Source: Alentia gelatinosa (lineage: Eukaryota; Annelida; Polychaeta; Phyllodocida; Polynoidae). From it: a stretch of 64,000 nucleotides of DNA. Location of the stretch: positions 4,325,122-4,389,121 of the forward strand of contig OX465580.1 in the NCBI GenBank assembly GCA_950022655.1, given 5' to 3'. Positions within the stretch are counted from its first letter, which is position 1, and each line of letters starts with the position of its first letter. The notes beneath the pieces were generated by a model. The model worked only from the letters and a program-made list of their open reading frames with translations, searched no databases and was not told the origin of the DNA. Shown in pieces: positions 35,401 through 50,400 of this stretch. Both the position numbers and the translations under genes were made by a program.

Positions 35401-38400
35401 GTCTGCAAATATACAAATCTATGATCCTACCTACCATTGACTATGGCGATATTCTTTATGCAAATTGTGCTATGATAGACAGAAATAAATTGCAGGTTTT
35501 ACAAAACCAGGCAATGAGAATAATAACCAAAGCTAATCCTAGGACTCATATAAATACCCTGCATAGATCAACTCAGTTACCTTACTTAGAAGACAGACGT
35601 TTTTCACATACTGTAATACATATGTACAAACAATTGCATGACAAGGATGTAATCTATAATGCCAACCGAAATACCCGTGCAACTGACGCCCCACTGTTCA
35701 TAATTAATCGGCCTAGAAATTACACCTACACTAGAAGTGTAGCGTATCATGGAGCCCAAAAATGGAACAATCTACCAACGAACCTAAGAAACTCAACAAA
35801 TCTTGATACTTTTAAGTTGCTCCAAAAATCGATTCTGGAACACCAAATACCCTAAGAATCGGCTCGATCAGTGTATCTATGAATGGACCTCTATCAAAAC
35901 AACTGTAAGATATATAATTTTTTGTGTGAAATGTCTCGTTTTAAAAGGTTTTGTGGAGAATAGCATGTATGGCTAACCTCGCTGCTAAGGGAATGAAAAA
36001 TGTGATCATTACAATGATTTAGCTGCATTTATATGTATTGTATATACGTTCCAATGCCTATCTCAATGCCATGTGCATCGACGAAATCATCATCAAGACT
36101 GTAATTACCTACAAGACTGCTGGACGTACATTGAAACCAGCTCTCTGAGCTGAGTACGACTCCAGGATAAATAAACGTTTCAAAAAAAAAAATGTTAAGC
36201 CTATGGACATTTATTCCAGGGGTGAGATAATTGAGTATCTAGATAAGCCTCCCTGGCTTTGCTTGGCACTCTGGTACCAAGGTACTGCACTTTGGTTGTG
36301 ATCTGAACTGGATCACTTCGAGAAGTGGCACTGATAAACATTCATTGTTTATTAAACAAAATTTAGTCTGGTTCAGGACTGGGTCTGTCTTTATACTTAG
36401 GGGAAAAATCAAACCGACCTATGTAAATGTACGTAGGGTGGCACATCGCCGGGAAGGTATATACCATGTTTCCAAGGGTAGGCTATCCTCAATAAGGCCA
36501 GAGCCGGCGACAGGTACAGTTTGATAAAAAAAAATCACTAGATGCCTCCTTCACTACCCTAAGAGCCGGCCCCCACCTACCACGATTCTGCTCCCGATTG
36601 GCCTTACGATGGCGAGTTAAGCTTAAATCGTGGTAGGTGGAACAGGTTTCTGCGATTCACTCTACGATACCCCACGATAAACTGCGATAGAAAACGCCAA
36701 TCGTAGAGGTCACGATAACTTCCAACATGTTGGAAATTTCGTAGGCTGTCGTAGCCTATTGGAAGTAATTTAACAGGAAAATATCTCTTGTGGATGGAAT
36801 AATTGGTGAAAAATTATGTAATTCTGGGAATAAGTAGGGCGCATGTAGGTGTATAATCGCTGTAAATATGATATTATTTGATGAAGTCTAAGTGTCTGAA
36901 AATAATAGTTTTATATCGGAATTATTATTCTACCACAGTTATATTATTCAATTCGATTGTTTTAGTGTTTGAAAATAATGTCATAATATATCGTAGGTAT
37001 CTGTAGAAAATTATTCGGATTCATTCAATATTTCCAAAATTATAGTATATATCAATATTAAAATCATGCATTAGATCTAAAGTGAATCACCGATTGAATC
37101 GTGAGCCAATCGTGACCATGGTTTATGTTTTTGGTCCTCCCAAGGCATTTCTACGCTCTACGATTTCAAACCATGTCCACGATTTGAAACTATCGGAGAC
37201 CTCCCGATAGGTCGCGATTTGGGCATTTCAAATCGTAGCTATCGGGAAGTATGTCGTAGACCATCGTGGTAGGTGGGGGCCGGCACTAAGGCTGAATCTT
37301 TACATTGAAATCAAACTAAAAGACCTCATAACAATAATAAAGACTGATATACTCCTGCATGAACTGAAAACCAACCCTGAACTAGAACCACCAAAACCCA
37401 ATGGGCAAATATAATAGAGGAAGTAATACACCAACAATGGTCTGATAATATGAATAATAACAATTATTATATACCGATGCAAGTATATCTGACAATTACT
37501 AACCTCTGCTAAGCAAATAGTAACTGTGAGTTATTACCAGAGCGTGCCGTTAAATCCCGTATTTCACAGTGTGCAATACGGCACTGGCGTGGGCACCAAA
37601 ACGTCAGAACATCTGTTTGGAGAGTGAAAAGGTGACGCACCTACCGTGTCGCGATATCGCGATATCGCGATGTTGACACATAATAAATCGAAGTATTTAA
37701 GCAAAGTACAGCGTATATGCAGCCATGGACAGGGAAGAGGTTGTTACGATTGATTTAGATGATATTATATTTGATATTCAAGAAGATATCACTGTTGAAA
37801 AGACAATAGAAACTACAGTTAATCAAGAAACGGTTTTGGATAATGAAAATTATAGAAAAACTGCAGAAAAAGTACTATTGGATTACATAGCAAGTAAACA
37901 AAATCCAGAAACACAAAAGAAAATAAACAGAGAAGCAGGCATCTTCAAGAGTTGGCTACTGGAATCTAAGGAATATCGTGATATTGAGACAATCCCAGCC
38001 CCGACTCCGAACAATCCGGACCCGAACTCGTTAGTTTACTAAACCTGTACTAAACTCGCCTAACGGCTCGTTTAGTACGGGTTTAGTAAACTAACTTGTT
38101 CGGCTCTTCTATCTTGGCACACAATACTAGTATTCCCTAAATATATTACCACCAAAACCAAGTACCTCATGAACAGAACAGAATGGGAAAACAATTGTGA
38201 GATACTGAGGCTATGAACGATGATTTCTCTCTGTCCATATTTATCAGAGTGTATTTTTGTTAACATAGAAAATAATCGAAGGTTTTGTGGACAGGCGGCC
38301 GTAAACCACTTGAGGTTGACGCGTAGTAATATACGAGCGCTAGCGAGTGTATTACTACGCGTCAACCTCGAGTGGTTCACAGAGCCGCCTGTCCACCAAA

Positions 38401-41400
38401 TCATCGTTTGTTGCATTTATTATCCATCTTTTCGAATAAATTAAACCAAGTAATTCCCATATGAAAGGGTATGAAAATAGGGACTATTTTGTTGCTTTAT
38501 AGCAAAAGGGACTATTTTTCCGTACACCATGGTTTTGAGGCCGTATACCACAGGTGTGAATCCGAATACTACAGTTATAGTATCTGACAAGGTTTTATAC
38601 AATGGGTCGTGGGTATGTTTTCAATGGGGGATTTGTATACGATGGATAATAAATAAGGCCACTAAAAAAAACTACCTGTTTCTCATCACCGCGCGCATCT
38701 GCAAAAACGATTTTTTTTTTGGGGTTAAAATAAGATGAACCTCGATAGAAATTATGAAAAGTATGTGTATTTGGTATCAAATTAAAGCTCCCCATGCCAG
38801 GGATGCTTTCAATGTATAAGCAGTATAAATCTGAAACCCAGCGTATGCAGACACCCTGAATAAGCAGACATTTTGGCCCGAAACGGAGGGTGACGGCTTA
38901 CGCAGGGTTTTACTGTATGTGTAAAGCGCATTTTATGACACTTTTAAGCCATCTTTGATCCAGCAAAAAAAACAAAAAAAAGCGCCCTCATCATATTTTT
39001 CATGGCCTAGTGATGAGAAGCAAGGTTTATTTTTGAGTGGCCTAAGAGGAAAGGATACACACCTCTGCAGTGAGATCATGAACATTATGGCGAACTTCTA
39101 CTTTGAAGTGGAGTTGCGTAAACAAGTCTTTGAGACGTATCCAGTCTGCGCCAATGCCTGAAGGATCGTCCGCAAATCCAACATTAATGATGAGACAGGG
39201 TCCGCGAGGCTCCAGATGCATCGGGTAAGCCTGAAATTCACACAGATTAAAACGAATAAGGTTTTGATTTTATCCTACCCCCTGTGAACGATATTTTTAT
39301 GTGAGGATAATAACAAAAAACACGATAAAAACTTTCTGAAGTCCTCCATATAGCTCTCCTTGCTGCTCTGAAGGCGCTTGGAACTACTTTCAGCTGCTGA
39401 TTTCTGATTGGTTCATTTTTTGTATGCTCCTAGGAGCGATTTTTTATCCGTATGCGACATACGGGCGCATACGGAAAGTCAATGTTAAGCCTATGGGATT
39501 TTATATCAGGGGTAGGATAAATTGCGAAGATGCAAAATCGTAGACATTTATATATCTAGAAATGCCAATCCACCACGCATCGCAAGGGGTCTTTTTTGGT
39601 GCCTAATCGCAGAAAACGTGGTCAACTGTCCCGATATTAGGTGACCTTCCGACGCGATTTTGCATTTTTATCAGGAGGTACATCGTAGACCATATCGGAG
39701 CCATATCATAGTAGGTAGACCCTGGGCCTAACTACACTTGCAAGACTAGGAGCAAATACTATGATCATCAGCAGGCAATTATGCATGAATACATTCAGTC
39801 TATGGATAGTTTTCTGTAACCCAATTGCACCCAGTCAACTTGTTCTTTCTACAACTGCCGGATAATATAGAGGAAACCCATGAAAGTTTAGGGTCTGAGC
39901 CCGTATCCCATCGAGTTTGAATCACGTAGTAATTCACAAGGCGAAGCCGCGTGAATTGCTATGTGATTCAAATGAGATGGGATCGAGCTCTGACCCCAAA
40001 CTTGAATGGGTTTCTGAATTTATCTCACCCTTAATATTGACTAATGGGCTAACATTTGTGGCATCATCCCCCATTGGATATATTTCCTAAATATCTAATG
40101 GATGTTAGATACGAGTTTCCAATGTTAAGTCTATGGAGAAAAAATATCTGGGGTGAGATAAAAATATATCTATAATATCTATAAATTATATTCATAAAAA
40201 AACTTTTTTTCAGGAATCGGTCGCGTTCCGAATACGGCTGCATGCTTCGTCCTCTACCATATCTATAAATTATACTTATAAATATGTCATTTAATCTATA
40301 GGGCACATAGCTATTATGCTATGGAGGCGGCAATCTTGCCCCCCCCCCCTGCCATCCAAAACAGGGTTCTATCAATTTTTTAATTTAAATTTTTTTTTTT
40401 GGGGGGGGGGGGGGGGTTGCCATGGAGGAATTTTAGCATTGTCTCAATATCATCTACAGATTATGACAGCAGATATATAATAGTGGTCGCCCTCAAACTA
40501 CAATGGCGCTATCATACGATTTCCTGACGGCTAATGGCACCACTAGCAATCACTCTGTGCCCTATATTGTTATCAGTAATTAGGGTTCAACAACTGGGTA
40601 AATATCATTACCTCTCCTTTGTGTGAATCATAAAACTGTCCATCAGACGTCCTCACAGGTTGAGACTTGTCATACAATGTAAGTTCTTCCCTTGCTCCGG
40701 TTTCTGGATCATATATGTATAGAAATATTCATCAATATTTATGTTATTAATTGTCAGAGGGCGCCACTGGTGGATATTTTTATTAATGTAATACTATTTG
40801 TTTTGAAAAAAGATTCTTTTTTTACTTGTGGTAGCGTTACCGTGAGGTGACCACAGCCCCGTCAACCACACATCATATCTGTAATAATTATATCTTCGTG
40901 AGACGGGTTGTAGAACAAAAGGTTCGCAAGGTATCTTACATGACAAATATAACCTTGTGAAAAATATTTGGATGCTACAGGAATACTTATGACACTGTAG
41001 AGAAATTGAAACAATACTACTTTTTCTTCTTTAGAAAAGTTTTGTTTTTAATTTCCATTTCTTTTTGTAGCTATATCAGGTGATGGAATTAAAGAATTTG
41101 TCATCCCAAGATTCATTGAAGTTAGAGTAACAATCCAGGGAGCTGTTTCATTAGTTGAAAAAACTCTCGTAGTTGCTCTCACTAACCAAATGACGGCACC
41201 TCGCTAACAGCGAGCGGCACCTTGGACCAAAGCGGCACCAACAGTGGTAGTACCCGTTTCAATAGTTAGGCTCTGTAACTCCGCTAAGAATTCATGTAGA
41301 AGTGTCAAATAAAAACTGAAATGTGGGGGGAAATGCGAGGAATAATTTGGAATTATTAAATCATTCGATATATAGTGATTTATTAAATGTCTCGTTTGTT

Positions 41401-44400
41401 ATGGTGGCATAGCTAACAGCAGTGGGGTCTTAACAGCGACGCCAGTTCTGAAACGAAACCTTAGAACTCTCGATTTTAATGCCGTTGATTGCTCACGCTT
41501 TGGCGGTGGCCATTCCCGTTTACTTCTCCCCAGCTTTTGAAACAGGTTTGTTTTGCTGCACCTGTCACCAATTTGTGTTGTGCATTATACCTACCACCAG
41601 ATGGGATGTTAGAATCCCCTCCATCTCTTTGATCAACTCTCCCCTTCGGGCCTGTAATATGAAAACCTAAAGTCAGCATCTCCTGTCAATCGAGGTTAAT
41701 TATGACAAGACCGGACTGACAGTTAAAACACTTTATTACAGTTAAAAGTTTTAAGAAGAGAAAGGATAAATGACAAAATGGTAATCGAATAAAAGTCATA
41801 GTGAGATGTACATTATGTGACCTAAGAGGCCTTATTTACATGAATAGGCTTGTAAATGTGTGTTATAAAATAATAATGTAGGTAAGTAAGTATCACATGG
41901 AGAATACAAAGTTACAGGTTGATGATAGAAACATGTAAAAGGTGTGGGAGGGTGGGTAATGAAAAACGTCTGACCCGGGTGAAAAGTGTATCGCAATACA
42001 GGTGTTGCCGTTCAGCGCCGCCTAACGGCCCACTGTCTCGAAACGCGGCCGCTCGGACAAACACCGCGAGTCTGGCAGTTTTCATATAAAGATATACAGC
42101 AATCACACCTAAAGTGTAAACGGTGGGTGTGATTGCAGTAGTGTTGGTTTTGGACAGATTGGACTGCTAGAACAATAAAAGGCATTGTATCAACCAGTCT
42201 GGACTATCAAAACTTTATAGTTGAGAATAGTTTTCGTTTTAATTTGGAGAAAGATAAGCATATGGTAGCTAGGCCTCACAATGTATTAATGTGTATTCAA
42301 TTTCGGTGATCCTATGTTATCTATGCTACATCTAAAGTATTATTGAGGCAATATGCAGTATGACACATGTGATTTGAGCTGGCTTATCTCTCTATGACTC
42401 GCTATTGTTCTCAAGTTCCCGTTTTTGTCACCAGGGCGGCACCACAGTAGCAGCAGGTAGATTTAACCACAAGAAATCATAGAACTTAAATTCCAACTGT
42501 TCTGAGTAGGTTTTTAATTAGGGAACACAGCTAAATACATAAGCAGGGCCTGGTTAACAGAGAACATTTTTGAAACTCTGACTTTTCACAGGTGAACCCC
42601 CCAAAATCAGTCATTTCTCTGTGGCACCCCCATCTAAAGTCACCCAAACTCTGCCAATTGTTTGGACTCTCCCAGAAGGGCTAGGAATATAATCTCAACT
42701 GTTCTGAGTAGCTTCCACATTGGGGAAGACAGCTAAATACATAAGCAGGGCCTGGTTAACAGGGAACATTTTTGAAACTCTGACTTTTCACAGGTGAACC
42801 CCCCAAAATCAGTCATTTCTCTGTGGCGCCCCCATCTAAAGTCACCCAAACTCTTCCAATTGTTTGGACTCTCCCAGAAGGGCTAGGAATATAATCTCAA
42901 CTGTTCTGAGTAGCTTCCACATTGGGGAAGACAGCTAAATACATGAGCAGGGCCTGGTTAACAGGAAAATTTTTGAAACTCTGACTTTTCACAGGTGAAC
43001 CCCCCAAAATCAGTCATTTCTCTGTGGCGCCCCCATCTAAAGTCACCCAAACTCTGCCAATTGTTTGGACTCTCCCAGAAGGGCTAGGAATATAATCTCA
43101 ACTGTTCTGAGTAGCTTCCACATTGGGGAAGACAGCTAAATACATGAGCAGGGCCTGGTTAACAGGGAACATTTTTGAAACTCTGACTTTTCACAGGTGA
43201 ACCCCCCAAAATCAGTCATTTCTCTGTGGCGCCCCGATCTAAAGTCACCCAAACTCTGCCAATTGTTTGGACTCTCCCAGAAGGGCTAGGAATATAATTT
43301 TAACTGTTCTGAGTAGCTTCCACATTGGGGAAGACAGCTAAATACATGAGCAGGGCCTGGTTAACAGGGAACATTTTTGAAACTCTGACTTTTCACAGGT
43401 GAACCCCCCAAAATCGGTCATTTCTCTGTGGCGCCCCCATCTAAAGTCACCCAAACTCTGCCAATTGTTTGGACTCTCCCAGAAGGGCTAGGAATATAAT
43501 CTCAACTGTTCTGAGTAGCTTCCACATTGGGTAAGACAGCTAAATACATAAGCAGGGCCTGGTTAACAGAGAACATTTTTGAAACTCTGACTTTTCACAG
43601 GTGAACCCCCCAAAATCAGTCATTTCTCTGTTGCGCCCCCATCTAAAGTCACCCAAACTCTGCCAATTGTTTGGACTCTCCCAGAAGAGCTAGGAATATA
43701 ATTCCAACTGTTCTGAGTAGCTTCCAAATTGGGGAAGACAGCTAAATACATAAGCAGGGCCTGGTTAACAGGGAACATTTTTGAAACTCTGACTTTTCAC
43801 AGGTGAACCCCCCAAAATCAGTCATTTCTCTGTGGCACCCCCATCTAAAGTCACCCAAACTCTGCCAATTGTTTGGACTCTCCCAGAAAGGCTAGGAATA
43901 TAATCTCAACTGTTCTGAGTAGCTTCCACATTGGGGAAGACAGCTAAATACATGAGCAGGGCCTGGTTAACAGGGAACATTTTTGAAACTCTGACTTTTC
44001 ACAGGTGAACCCCCCAAAATCAGTCATTTCTCTGTGGTGCCCCCATCTAAAGTCACCCAAACTCTGCCAATTGTTTGGACTCTCCCAGAAGGGCTAGGAA
44101 TATAATCTCAACTGTTCTGAGTAGCTTCCACATTGGGGAAGACAGCTAAATACATAAGCAGGGCCTGGTTAACAGGGAACATTTTTGAAACTCTGACTTT
44201 TCACAGGTGAACCCCCCAAAATCAGTCATTTCTCTGTGGCGCCCCGATCTAAAGTCACCCAAACTCTGCCAATTGTTTGGACTCTCCCAGAAGAGCTAGG
44301 AATATAATTCCAACTGTTCTGAGTAGCTTCCACATTGGGGAAGACAGCTAAATACATAAGCAGGGCCTGGTTAACAGGGAACATTTTTGAAACTCTGACT

Positions 44401-47400
44401 GTTCACAGGTGAACCCCCCAAAATCAGTCATTTCTCTGTGGCGCCCCCATCTAAAGTCACCCAAACTCTGCCAATTGTTTGGACTCTCCCAGAAGGGCTA
44501 GGAATATAATCTCAACTGTTCTGAGTAGCTTCCACATTGGGGAAGACAGCTAAATATATGAGCAGGGCCTGGTTAACAGGGAACATTTTTGAAACTCTGA
44601 CTTTTCACAGGTGAACCCCCCAAAATCGGTCATTTCTCTGTGGCGCCCCCATCTAAAGTCACCCAAACTCTGCCAATTGTTTGGACTCTCCCAGAAGGGC
44701 TAGGAATATAATCTCAACTGTTCTGAGTAGCTTCCACATTGGGGAAGACAGCTAAATACATAAGCAGATCCTGGTTAACAGGGAACATTTTTGAAACTCT
44801 GACTTTTCACAGGTGAACCCCCCAAAATCGGTCATTTCTCTGTGGCGCCCCCATCTAAAGTCACCCAAACTCTGCCAATTGTTTGGACTCTCCCAGAAGG
44901 GCTAGGAATATAATCTCAACTGTTCTGAGTAGCTTCCACATTGGGGAAGACAGCTAAATACATAAGCAGATCCTGGTTAACAGAGAACATTTTTGAAACT
45001 CTGACTTTTCACAGGTGAACCCCCCAAAATCAGTCATTTCTCTGTTGCGCCCCGATCTAAAGTCACCCAAACTCTGCCAATTGTTTGGACTCTCCCAGAA
45101 GAGCTAGGAATATAATTCCAACTGTTCTGAGTAGCTTCCACATTGGGGAAGACAGCTAAATACATAAGCTGGGCCTGGTTAACAGGGAACATTTTTGAAA
45201 CTCTGACTGTTCACAGGTGAACCCCCCAAAATCAGTCATTTCTCTGTGGCGCCCCCATCTAAAGTCACCCAAACTCTGCCAATTGTTTGGACTCTCCCAG
45301 AAGGGCTAGGAATATAATCTCAACTGTTCTGAGTAGCTTCCACATTGGGGAAGACAGCTAAATATATGAGCAGGGCCTGGTTAACAGGGAACATTTTTGA
45401 AACTCTGACTTTTCACAGGTGAACCCCCCAAAATCGGTCATTTCTCTGTGGCGCCCCCATCTAAAGTCACCCAAACTCTGCCAATTGTTTGGACTCTCCC
45501 AGAAGGGCTAGGAATATAATCTCAACTGTTCTGAGTAGCTTCCACATTGGGGAAGACAGCTAAATACATAAGCAGATCCTGGTTAACAGGGAACATTTTT
45601 GAAACTCTGACTTTTCACAGGTGAACCCCCCAAAATCGGTCATTTCTCTGTGGCGCCCCCATCTAAAGTCACCCAAACTCTGCCAATTGTTTGGACTCTC
45701 CCAGAAGGGCTAGGAATATAATCTCAACTGTTCTGAGTAGCTTCCACATTGGGGAAGACAGCTAAATACATAAGCAGGGCCTGGTTAACAGAGAACGTTT
45801 TTGAAACTCTGACTTTTCACAGGTGAACCCCCCAAAATCAGTCATTTCTCTGTGGCGCCCCCATCTAAAGTCACCCAAACTCTGCCAATTGTTTGGACTC
45901 TCCCAGAAGGGCTAGGAATATAATCTCAACTGTTCTGAGTAGCTTCCACATTGGGGAAGACAGCTAAATATATGAGCAGGGCCTGGTTAACAGGGAACAT
46001 TTTTGAAACTCTGACTTTTCACAGGTGAACCCCCCAAAATCGGTCATTTCTCTGTGGCGCCCCCATCTAAAGTCACCCAAACTCTGCCAATTGTTTGGAC
46101 TCTCCCAGAAGGGCTAGGAATATAATCTCAACTGTTCTGAGTAGCTTCCACATTGGGGAAGACAGCTAAATACATAAGCAGATCCTGGTTAACAGGGAAC
46201 ATTTTTGAAACTCTGACTTTTCACAGGTGAACCCCCCAAAATCGGTCATTTCTCTGTGGCGCCCCCATCTAAAGTCACCCAAACTCTGCCAATTGTTTGG
46301 ACTCTCCCAGAAGGGCTAGGAATATAATCTCAACTGTTCTGAGTAGCTTCCACATTGGGGAAGACAGCTAAATACATAAGCAGATCCTGGTTAACAGAGA
46401 ACATTTTTGAAACTCTGACTTTTCACAGGTGAACCCCCCAAAATCAGTCATTTCTCTGTTGCGCCCCGATCTAAAGTCACCCAAACTCTGCCAATTGTTT
46501 GGACTCTCCCAGAAGAGCTAGGAATATAATTCCAACTGTTCTGAGTAGCTTCCACATTGGGGAAGACAGCTAAATACATAAGCAGGGCCTGGTTAACAGG
46601 GAACATTTTTGAAACTCTGACTGTTCACAGGTGAACCCCCCAAAATCAGTCATTTCTCTGTGGCGCCCCCATCTAAAGTCACCCAAACTCTGCCAATTGT
46701 TTGGACTCTCCCAGAAGGGCTAGGAATATAATCTCAACTGTTCTGAGTAGCTTCCACATTGGGGAAGACAGCTAAATATATGAGCAGGGCCTGGTTAACA
46801 GGGAACATTTTTGAAACTCTGACTTTTCACAGGTGAACCCCCCAAAATCGGTCATTTCTCTGTGGCGCCCCCATCTAAAGTCACCCAAACTCTGCCAATT
46901 GTTTGGACTCTCCCAGAAGGGCTAGGAATATAATCTCAACTGTTCTGAGTAGCTTCCACATTGGGGAAGACAGCTAAATACATAAGCAGATCCTGGTTAA
47001 CAGGGAACATTTTTGAAACTCTGACTTTTCACAGGTGAACCCCCCAAAATCGGTCATTTCTCTGTGGCGCCCCCATCTAAAGTCACCCAAACTCTGCCAA
47101 TTGTTTGGACTCTCCCAGAAGGGCTAGGAATATAATCTCAACTGTTCTGAGTAGCTTCCACATTGGGGAAGACAGCTAAATACATAAGCAGGGCCTGGTT
47201 AACAGAGAACGTTTTTGAAACTCTGACTTTTCACAGGTGAACCCCCCAAAATCAGTCATTTCTCTGTGGCGCCCTGATCTAAAGTCACCCAAACTCTGCC
47301 AATTGTTTGGACTCTCCCAGAAGAGCTAGGAATATAATTCCAACTGTTCTGAGTAGCTTCCACATTGGGGAAGACAGCTAAATACATGAGCAGGGCCTGG

Positions 47401-50400
47401 TTAACAGGGAACATTTTTGAAACTCTGACTTTTCACAGGTGAACCCCCCAAAATCAGTCATTTCTCTGTGGCGCCCCCATCTAAAGTCACCCAAACTCTG
47501 CCAATTGTTTGGACTCTCCCAGAAGGGCTAGGAATATAATCTCAACTGTTCTGAGTAGCTTCCACATTGGGGAAGACAGCTAAATACATAAGCAGGGCCT
47601 TGTTAACAGGGAACATTTTTGAAACTCTGACTTTTCACAGGTGAACCCCCCAAAATCAGTCATTTCTCTGTGGCGCCCCCATCTAAAGTCACCCAAACTC
47701 TGCCAATTGTTTGGACTCTCCCAGAAGGGCTAGGAATATAATTCCAACTGTTCTGAGTAGCTTCCACATTGGGGAAGACAGCTAAATATATGAGCAGGGC
47801 CTGGTTAACAGGGAACATTTTTGAAACTCTGACTTTTCACAGGTGAACCCCCCAAAATCAGTCATTTCTTGGTGGCGCCATCATCTAAAGTCACCCAAAC
47901 TCTGCCATTAGTTTGGAAAAATCTAGAAGGGTTAAGAATATAATTTTAATTGTTCTGAAAAGGTATTATATTGGGGGAGACAGCTAAATACTTTAGAAAG
48001 GCCTGATTGAATGCATACATTTTTGAAACTTTGACTTTTCACTGGTGAACCCCTGAAAATCAGTCATTTCTCAGTGGCGCCGTTATCTAAAGTCACCCAA
48101 ACTCTGCCATAAGTTTGGAAAAACCCAGAAGGGCTAGAAATATTATTTTATCTGTTCTGAATAGGTATTATATTGGGGAAGACAGCTAAATAATTCAGAA
48201 AGGCCTGATTGAGTAGGAACATTTTTGAATCTTTGACTTTTCACTGGTGAAACCCTGAAAATCAGTCATTTCTTGGTGGCGCCGTCATCTAAAGTCACCC
48301 AAACTCTGCCATTAGTTTGGAAAAACCTAGAAGGGTTAAGAATATAATGTTAACTGTTCTGAGTAGGTATCACATTGGGGAAGACAGCTAAATACATGAG
48401 CAGGGCCTGGTTAACAGGGAACATTTTTGAAACTCTGACTTTTCACAGGTGAACCCCCCAAAATCAGTCATTTCTCTGTGGCGCCCCCATCTAAAGTCAC
48501 CCAAACTCTGCCAATTGTTTGGACTCTCCCAGAAGGGCTAGGAATATAATCTCAACTGTTCTGAGTAGCTTCCACATTGGGGAAGACAGCTAAATACATA
48601 AGCAGGGCCTTGTTAACAGGGAACATTTTTGAAACTCTGACTTTTCACAGGTGAACCCCCCAAAATCAGTCATTTCTCTGTGGCGCCCCCATCTAAAGTC
48701 ACCCAAACTCTGCCAATTGTTTGGACTCTCCCAGAAGGGCTAGGAATATAATTCCAACTGTTCTGAGTAGCTTCCACATTGGGGAAGACAGCTAAATATA
48801 TGAGCAGGGCCTGGTTAACAGGGAACATTTTTGAAACTCTGACTTTTCACAGGTGAACCCCCCAAAATCAGTCATTTCTTGGTGGCGCCATCATCTAAAG
48901 TCACCCAAACTCTGCCATTAGTTTGGAAAAATCTAGAAGGGTTAAGAATATAATTTTAATTGTTCTGAAAAGGTATTATATTGGGGGAGACAGCTAAATA
49001 CTTTAGAAAGGCCTGATTGAATGCATACATTTTTGAAACTTTGACTTTTCACTGGTGAACCCCTGAAAATCAGTCATTTCTCAGTGGCGCCGTTATCTAA
49101 AGTCACCCAAACTCTGCCATAAGTTTGGAAAAACCCAGAAGGGCTAGAAATATTATTTTATCTGTTCTGAATAGGTATTATATTGGGGAAGACAGCTAAA
49201 TACTTCAGAAAGGCCTGATTGAGTAGGAACATTTTTGAATCTTTGACTTTTCACTGGTGAAACCCTGAAAATCAGTCATTTCTTGGTGGCGCCGTCATCT
49301 AAAGTCACCCAAACTCTGCCATTAGTTTGGAAAAACCTAGAAGGGTTAAGAATATAATGTTAACTGTTCTGAGTAGGTATCACATTGGGGAAGACAGCTA
49401 AATACATGAGCAGGGCCTGGTTAACAGGGAACATTTTTGAAACTTTGACTTTTTACAGGTGAACCCCCCGAAATCAGTCATTTCTCTGTGGCGCCATCAT
49501 CTAAAGTCACCCAAACTCTGCCAATTGTTTGGAGACTCACAGAAGGGCTAGGAATATAATTTGAACTGTTCTGAGTAGGTTGCACATTGGGGAAGACAGC
49601 TAAATACTTAAGCAAGGCCTGGTTGACAGGGAACATTTTGGAAACTTTGACTTTTCACAGGTGAACCCCCCAAAATCAGTTATTTCTCAGTGGCGCCATC
49701 ATCTAAAGACACCCAAACTCACCCACATCCTACATCCCCACATCTCCACATCCATACATCCCTACATCCTACTTTCCCACATCCCTACATCCCCACATCC
49801 CTAAATCACTACATCCATACATCCAACATCCCTACATCCTACATCCCCACATCCCTACATCCCAACATCCCTACATCATTACATCCATACATCCCCACAC
49901 ACCCCAAAATCAGTCATTTCTCAGTGGCGCCATCATCTAAAGTCCCCCAAACTGACCCACATCCTACATCTTCACATCCATACATCCTACATCCTACTTT
50001 CCCACATCCCTACATCCCCACATCCCTAAAACCGTAGATCCCCACATCCTACATCCCTACATCCCCACATCCCTACATCCCAACATCCCTACTTCATTAC
50101 ATCCCTACATTCCCACATCCTACTTCCCACATCCCCACATCCCCACATCCCTACATCCCACCATCTCCACATCTATACATCCTACATCCCCACATCCATA
50201 CATCCTATATCCCTACATCCTACATCTCCACATCCATATATCCATACATCCCCACATCCTACTCCCCCACATCCCAACATCCCTACATCATTACATCCAT
50301 ACATCCCCATATCCTAGGATGTATGGATGTAGGGATGTAGGATGTATGGATGTGGGGATGTGGGGATGTAGTGATGTAGGGATGTGGGTATGTAGGGATG

